Shown: positions 32,320-36,121 of the stretch, in pieces
How positions within the stretch are numbered: the first letter of the stretch is position 1
How the letters are laid out: every line of letters starts with the position of its first letter
Assembly: GCA_021776825.1 (NCBI GenBank)
Contig: JAJFFG010000111.1
Location: forward strand, 1 to 36,121
Reading direction: 5' to 3'
DNA from: Planctomycetota bacterium
GTDB lineage: Bacteria; Planctomycetota; JAJSAM01; JAJVHW01
DNA: 36,121 nucleotides
Translations under genes and position numbers: made by a program
The notes under the pieces: generated by a model
Databases searched by the model: none
The model's input: only the letters and a program-made list of their open reading frames with translations
What the model was told of the DNA's origin: nothing

Positions 32320-32366
32320 TCCGACGTCGGTAGTGGTTCGCGCCACCGCCCGGCGCGAGCATCGAG

Positions 32367-32394
32367 GAGCGCGGGTGCGCGAGCGCCCGCGCTC
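32367..32394. terminator. Bidirectional hairpin between convergent genes
   Basis: GAGCGCGGG (32367-32375) and CCCGCGCTC (32386-32394) form a perfect 9-bp stem with a 10-nt loop. It lies in the 86-bp gap between the redox operon and the convergent response-regulator gene, so it can serve both. Confidence 0.6.
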
Positions 32395-32405
32395 TCTCGA
32401 TTCGG

Positions 32406-33833
32406 CTACTCGGCCGCAGCGTCCGGCCGGAAAGAATTGGCCGACAGCCCGTGCTTCTTGAGCAGCCGGTAGAAGGTCCCCCGCGGGAGCCCCGCCTGCG
32501 CCGCCGCCGCGGCGACGTCGCCCGCGTTGCCCGCGAGCGACTCCCGGAGGTAGCGCTCCTCGAACGCATCGACGTGCGCGGCGCGCATCGCGAACATGGT
32601 GTCGCTGCTGGTTGCCGCGGCAACGACTGGGTCGGCTCCGACCGGCCGGGACGGAGCGTGCAAGGCGAGCTCGTCCGGCAGATCCTCGAGCGTCAGCTCG
32701 TCGGAGCGGCACAGTGCGACCATGCGCCGGACCGTACTCTGCAGCTCGCGGACGTTGCCCGGCCATGAGTACCGCCGCAGCGCGGCAACCAAGTCGGGGG
32801 ACGCGGCCCGGATCGGAGGGGCCCGTCGACCGCCAATATGTGCGAGAAAGTGCTCGAAGAGACGCCGCACGTCCTCGCCGCGATCGCGCAGCGGAGGAAG
32901 CGTCATGGGCACGACGTTGAGTCGGAAGAACAGGTCCTCACGGAACCGCCCGGCCTTGACCTCTTCGCGGAGGTCGCGGTTCGTCGCCGCGATGATCCGC
33001 AGGTCCACCGGGATCTCGTCGCGCCCGCCGACGCGGCGGATGCGTCGCTCCTGGAGAACCCGTAGCAGCTTGGGCTGCAGGGCGGCCGGTAGCTCGCCGA
33101 CCTCGTCGAAGAACGCCGTGCCGCCCTCGGCGAACTCCAGGAGGCCGGGGCGACGCGAGTCCGCGCCGGTGAACGCGCCTCGCTCGTGACCGAACAGCTC
33201 GCTCTCGAACAGGTTCTCCGGGATCGCGCCGCAGTCGATGGGGACGAACCGTCCGGGACGGCCGCTCCGCCGGTGCACGCTCCGCGCGACGAGCTCCTTG
33301 CCCGTCCCGCTCTCTCCCATCACGAGGACATCCGCGTCCGCGGGCGCCACGCGCTCGATCATGTCGTAGAGCGCTCGCATCGCCGGCGCGTCGCCGACCA
33401 GCTCATCGAAGCGGGCCGCGCCCTCGACCTGCCGCTCGAGGAACTGGGCGACGCGTTGCAGCGAGCGACGCTCCAGCGCGCGATGTGCCTTCGTCAACAG
33501 CTCGTCGGGGATGAACGGCTTGGTGACGTAGTCCTCGGCACCGAGCCGCATGGCCTCGACCGCGGTCTCCACGGTCGGGAAGGCCGTGATCATCAGGACG
33601 GCGAGGTCAGGGTGGATCGCGCGCGCGCGACGCAGGAGCTCGACCCCGTCCATGCCCGGCATGCGGATGTCCAACACGAGGAGGTCCCAGTTATCGGCCT
33701 CCAGGCAGCGCAGCCCTTCGTGGGCGTCCGAGATGCACTCGATCGTCGCCCCGGGGAGTGCCTCGAGCGTGTCGCGGCACACCTCGAGCATGCCGATCTC
33801 GTCGTCGATCACCAGAATGCGGGACGGCTCCAT
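32406..33833 (-). CDS. NtrC-family sigma-54-dependent response regulator
   Basis: The protein has 475 aa. Receiver domain 5-120 with Asp10/Asp11, phospho-acceptor Asp55 (LLVLDIRMPGMDG) and Lys105. AAA+ domain about 143-380: Walker A GESGTGKE 173-180, the sigma-54 contact loop GAFTGA 219-224, Walker B FFDEVGE 241-247 and an Arg-finger region LFFRLNVVPM. A Fis-type helix-turn-helix lies at the C-terminus (GDVAAAAAQAGLPRGTFYRL). All sigma-54 activation parts are present. The ATG shares its A with the stop of the kinase gene (TGATG). It probably binds TCAC-N6-GTGA sites and drives the two flanking -24/-12 promoters; that link is inference from position. Confidence 0.95.
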   Translation of the reverse strand: MEPSRILVIDDEIGMLEVCRDTLEALPGATIECISDAHEGLRCLEADNWDLLVLDIRMPGMDGVELLRRARAIHPDLAVLMITAFPTVETAVEAMRLGAEDYVTKPFIPDELLTKAHRALERRSLQRVAQFLERQVEGAARFDELVGDAPAMRALYDMIERVAPADADVLVMGESGTGKELVARSVHRRSGRPGRFVPIDCGAIPENLFESELFGHERGAFTGADSRRPGLLEFAEGGTAFFDEVGELPAALQPKLLRVLQERRIRRVGGRDEIPVDLRIIAATNRDLREEVKAGRFREDLFFRLNVVPMTLPPLRDRGEDVRRLFEHFLAHIGGRRAPPIRAASPDLVAALRRYSWPGNVRELQSTVRRMVALCRSDELTLEDLPDELALHAPSRPVGADPVVAAATSSDTMFAMRAAHVDAFEERYLRESLAGNAGDVAAAAAQAGLPRGTFYRLLKKHGLSANSFRPDAAAE

Positions 33834-35803
33834 CAGCCGTCATGATCGGTGCGCGGGATCGGGAATGACACTCGAAACGATGTGCCGACCCCCTCCGCAC
33901 TGGACACCTCGATCACGGCGTCGTGGTCGCGTGCGATCCCGTGACAGATCGAGAGCCCGAGGCCCGTGCCCTCGCCCTCTCCCCTCGTCGTGAAGAACGG
34001 CTCGAAGATCGCCGCCTGGACGGCATCGGGGATGCCGCGCCCCGTGTCGCTGACCCGCAGGACGACGTCGCCATCGATGACCGCAGTCACGATCTCGACC
34101 CGCGCGCCGCTCGGCGTGGCGTCCAGCGCGTTGCTCGCCAGGTTGACGACGAGCTGCTGCAACTCGTTCGAGAGGCCGTGGATGCGTGGCAGGTCCGAGC
34201 CGAGATCGAGACCGATCTCGACACCGGAGCGACGAATGCGCGGTTCCAGGAAGTCGACAGCGTTGCGCACGGCGGCGTTCAGGTCCACGGCGGCCTTCGT
34301 GCCGCTGGAGCGGCGCGCGAACGTCAGGAGGCCGCCCGTGATGCCGGCGATTCGGTCCGCGTACTGAATGATCTTCGCGAGGTCCTCGCGCACTTTCTCG
34401 GGCATCTCCGAGGGTCCGAAGCGTTGCAGCAGCAGTCGCGCCTTGGCGCTGATGACTCCCACCGGGTTGTTCACCTCGTGCGCGACGTTTCCCGCGAGTT
34501 CGCCGATCGCCGCGAGCTTGCTCGTCTGCAGGAGGGCCGACTCCGCCGTGCGGCGTGCCGTCACGTCCTGGACGAGCAGCGCGACGTGCGGCGATCCCGC
34601 GCCCTCGACGGGGCGCGCCGTGAGATGGAGATGCAGGCGCATCCGGGAGTCGAGGGCGATCGCAACCTCGTGCTCTTGGACGACGCCCGTGGCCAGGGCC
34701 GCGGCAGCGAGATCGGCCGGCGCGGGAGTCTCCGCGCTCTGCTCGGACGCGGCCAGTTGCTGCAGCCAGTCCTCCGCGCGCTCGTTGCGCCAATCGACGC
34801 TCCCGTCCGCGCTCACGATCGCGAGGCCGGCGCCGGACGCCTCGACGACGCCCTCGAGACGCTGCTTCTCGGCGATGGCCTCCCTGGCCATCGCGAGCCG
34901 TTGCCGCTCGGTCCGGCGAAGCCGTTCGGAGAGGAGCGTCGTGAAGTAGGTCGTGCAGAGGAGCAGGAGCGACATCACGACGACGTGGCTCGCGACGAAG
35001 CCCCAGTCGAGGGAGGAGTGGATCTCCTCCGCGTCGGCGACGAGGTCCGCGCTCGCGGCGTGCGGGTGCAGGGAGAGCGTGTAGTGGCCGACAATCCCGG
35101 AGAGCTCGAGCGCGGCCAGGCTCGCGAACATCGCCGAAGCGGAGACGGCGACCGCGTACGCCGCCGTGCGGGACAGCAGGATGCCGGCGAGGATGACATG
35201 GAAGATGTACACCGAGCCGAGCGGGTTCTCGAGGCCGCCCGAGAAGTGGAGCAGCATCGTCAGGATCGCGAGATCGCAGACGATCTGCAGGACGAGGAAC
35301 CCGGTGCGATCGCCGAATCGCGGCAGCACGCGGGTGTACAGGACGTTCGACCCGGCGAGGGTCAGCGTCAGCAGGATGAGCGGCCCGCGAACCTCGTGCG
35401 GCAGGATGCCGATCACCGGGCCGGTCGTGACGACGGCTGCGGCGATGACCGCGACGGCGAACCATCGCAGGGCGATGAACCAGGCGGCGCTGTGGGCGGT
35501 CTGCGTCGGATCCTCCGCCGCGAGCGGGTAGGGGTCCTCGGTCGGCCGACTCCACGGGACGTCGTGGTGGCGATGAACGACGACGGCCACCGCGAGCGCG
35601 GCGACGAGTCCCTGCACCGCGTGGAGCACGTGCACCGTCTCCATGGCCACGCGATCGGCGATCCGCATCTCGATGGCCTGCGCGAGCGCGAAGACGACGA
35701 GCGTCACGATCAGGCACTTCGCCGCGAGGGTCCATACGCGCGCGGATGAGATCTGCGCGGCCGGGGGGGGGGTGGGCGTCGGTCGCTCGCCGCTCATGGA
35801 CAT
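33833..35803 (-). CDS. Polytopic sensor histidine kinase with a RegB-like membrane domain
   Basis: The protein has 656 aa. The ATG at 35803 is chosen because GGAGG lies 5 nt upstream. At least six membrane segments run from about residue 23 to 290. One loop-helix junction reads FSGGLENPLG, matching the GGxxNP(F) motif that in RegB/PrrB sensors is tied to quinone and redox sensing. A PAS-like domain follows (about 318-420, VVEASGAGLAIVSADGSVDW). The transmitter has His442 (NVAHEVNNPVGV), N-box NLASNALDAT, DTGRGIP and GEGTGLGLSI. It should phosphorylate the coupled NtrC-type regulator. A run of ten G (C in the coding strand) encodes the prolines after the start and could slip. Confidence 0.93.
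   Translation of the reverse strand: MSMSGERPTPTPPPAAQISSARVWTLAAKCLIVTLVVFALAQAIEMRIADRVAMETVHVLHAVQGLVAALAVAVVVHRHHDVPWSRPTEDPYPLAAEDPTQTAHSAAWFIALRWFAVAVIAAAVVTTGPVIGILPHEVRGPLILLTLTLAGSNVLYTRVLPRFGDRTGFLVLQIVCDLAILTMLLHFSGGLENPLGSVYIFHVILAGILLSRTAAYAVAVSASAMFASLAALELSGIVGHYTLSLHPHAASADLVADAEEIHSSLDWGFVASHVVVMSLLLLCTTYFTTLLSERLRRTERQRLAMAREAIAEKQRLEGVVEASGAGLAIVSADGSVDWRNERAEDWLQQLAASEQSAETPAPADLAAAALATGVVQEHEVAIALDSRMRLHLHLTARPVEGAGSPHVALLVQDVTARRTAESALLQTSKLAAIGELAGNVAHEVNNPVGVISAKARLLLQRFGPSEMPEKVREDLAKIIQYADRIAGITGGLLTFARRSSGTKAAVDLNAAVRNAVDFLEPRIRRSGVEIGLDLGSDLPRIHGLSNELQQLVVNLASNALDATPSGARVEIVTAVIDGDVVLRVSDTGRGIPDAVQAAIFEPFFTTRGEGEGTGLGLSICHGIARDHDAVIEVSSAEGVGTSFRVSFPIPRTDHDG
35763..35772 (-). 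repeat. Ten-base homopolymer tract inside the sensor kinase start
   Basis: Ten consecutive G on the + strand encode the Pro run at residues 12-14 of the kinase (TPTPPPAA). Loss or gain of one base would put the protein out of frame within 15 codons of the start. It could be a slippage site or a place of sequencing error. Confidence 0.6.
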
Positions 35804-35823
35804 CCGGTCCTCCGTTCGCCAGC

Positions 35824-35837
35824 GTGGGAGGTCCCAC
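35824..35837 (-). promoter_or_regulatory. Inverted repeat at the sensor-kinase promoter
   Basis: GTGGGA-GG-TCCCAC is a perfect 6-bp inverted repeat with a 2-nt centre, ending 21 bp upstream of the kinase start codon. It could be an operator controlling the two-component genes. It differs from the TCAC-N6-GTGA sites. Confidence 0.35.
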
Positions 35838-35908
35838 AATGATCCGACACGCGGCGCGACGCAAGCGGCGGACCCGCGCCGTCCGCTCGCCGTGCGTGCT
35901 CACCGCGT

Positions 35909-35922
35909 TCACATCCCCGTGA
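35909..35922 (+). promoter_or_regulatory. Second TCAC-N6-GTGA activator site
   Basis: TCACATCCCCGTGA has the same two half-sites and the same 6-nt spacing as 29617-29630. It lies about 95 bp upstream of a -24/-12-like element and between the divergent kinase gene and the partial gene at the right edge. A further near-palindrome, GCGTG and CACGC around GAATT, follows about 6 bp to the right. Confidence 0.55.
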
Positions 35923-36017
35923 TCGGCGGCGTGGAATTCACGCTGTCGAGACAGCCCCCGCACGCCGAACACCGCATTCGAGCCTGGGCTGCGCCCCGCG
36001 AACGCCTCCTCCGCATG

Positions 36018-36031
36018 GGCACGGGCAGTGC
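36018..36031 (+). promoter_or_regulatory. Second sigma-54-like (-24/-12) promoter
   Basis: GGCACG, four bases, then GTGC keeps the invariant GG and GC at the exact sigma-54 spacing; the base before GG is G where T is usual, and the -12 box has one mismatch. Transcription would start near 36042, 36 nt before the ATG at 36078. Confidence 0.5.
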
Positions 36032-36077
36032 GACTCCTCGTTCGCCGGGACGGTGCCGCCCGGTCAGGAGGTGACGG

Positions 36078-36121
36078 ATGACATGCCATCGGCTCACGAT
36101 CGTGATGCTGGGACTGGCCCT
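36078..36121 (+). CDS. Partial CDS, N-terminus of an exported protein
   Basis: An ATG at 36078 with a perfect AGGAGGTGA just upstream opens a frame that runs off the window. The 14 complete codons, MTCHRLTIVMLGLA, look like the start of a signal peptide. It is divergent from the two-component genes and preceded by a sigma-54-like promoter and the shared activator palindrome, so it is probably a second target of that system. Confidence 0.6.
   Translation, partial: MTCHRLTIVMLGLA

Noticed and set aside
33840..36089. Long leftward frame (749 codons) and the rightward frame 33923-35749 over the sensor kinase
   Set aside because: Both are Arg/Ala/Gly-rich shadows of the histidine kinase, which has every transmitter motif in its own frame.
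1..36121. CRISPR arrays, rRNA operons, insertion sequences with transposase
   Set aside because: No regularly spaced repeat array, no rRNA sequence and no transposase or integrase frame was seen on either strand.

Overview
The window is uniformly GC-rich with dense, mostly real coding on both strands. The gene content suggests a planctomycete-type bacterium (Planctomycetota). It has Ser/Thr kinases carrying the short 'LERLAEEFLERL...ELLPAM' leader, a kinase fused to a formylglycine-generating-enzyme (FGE/SUMF1-like) domain, an ECF sigma factor translationally coupled to a kinase, a membrane-tethered sigma factor, a secreted beta-helix protein and a secreted alpha/alpha-toroid protein. This assignment is an inference from gene families; no rRNA or marker gene is present.

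Left part (1-11.8 kb): all intact genes read leftward. There is a partial unknown gene, a secreted IPT/TIG-like protein with a secreted parallel beta-helix protein, a small lipoprotein, and an operon of four genes (exported unknown protein, ECF sigma factor, large WD40/TPR receptor-like kinase, and a lipoprotein-like protein that carries a copy of the kinase leader). A broken kinase fragment sits on the + strand at 4.8-5.0 kb.

Accessory middle (11.9-17.1 kb): a kinase-FGE gene with a damaged start and end; then toxin-antitoxin genes (hicA-hicB, a higA whose higB is reduced to its last codons, and a ParDE/RelBE-like pair); then an inverted, broken FGE fragment fused to a remnant of an AlbA_2/RecG-like regulator. 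Two FGE fragments in opposite orientation therefore flank the toxin-antitoxin cluster. A two-unit 22-bp direct repeat (unit TGTGTGCCTTA) occurs four times in the left half, each about 110-190 bp upstream of a leftward gene or gene remnant.

17-29.4 kb: a secreted CHAP/NlpC-like putative cysteine peptidase, an SLC12-type cation-chloride cotransporter, tatD, an AbiEii-type nucleotidyltransferase with a small upstream partner, a sigma factor fused through a membrane segment to Ig-like carboxypeptidase-regulatory domains, a terpenoid-cyclase-fold secreted protein, and a DTW-domain protein (tRNA acp-transferase family) with an extra C-terminal domain.

Right part (29.4-36.1 kb): the most coherent system. 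A four-gene secreted redox operon (diheme cytochrome c lipoprotein, cupredoxin-like protein, monoheme cytochrome c lipoprotein, His-rich exported protein) is preceded by a good sigma-54 -24/-12 promoter and an upstream TCAC-N6-GTGA palindrome. A polytopic histidine kinase with a RegB-like GGxxNP motif and a sigma-54-dependent NtrC-type response regulator lie next to it. A second, divergent gene running off the right edge has the same palindrome and a second -24/-12 element. I infer a redox-sensing two-component system driving two flanking sigma-54 operons.

Several genes (hicA, the ParD-like gene, the AbiEii partner, tatD, the CHAP gene) have a TAnnnT -10 element only 6-9 nt before the start codon and no Shine-Dalgarno, which points to leaderless transcripts.
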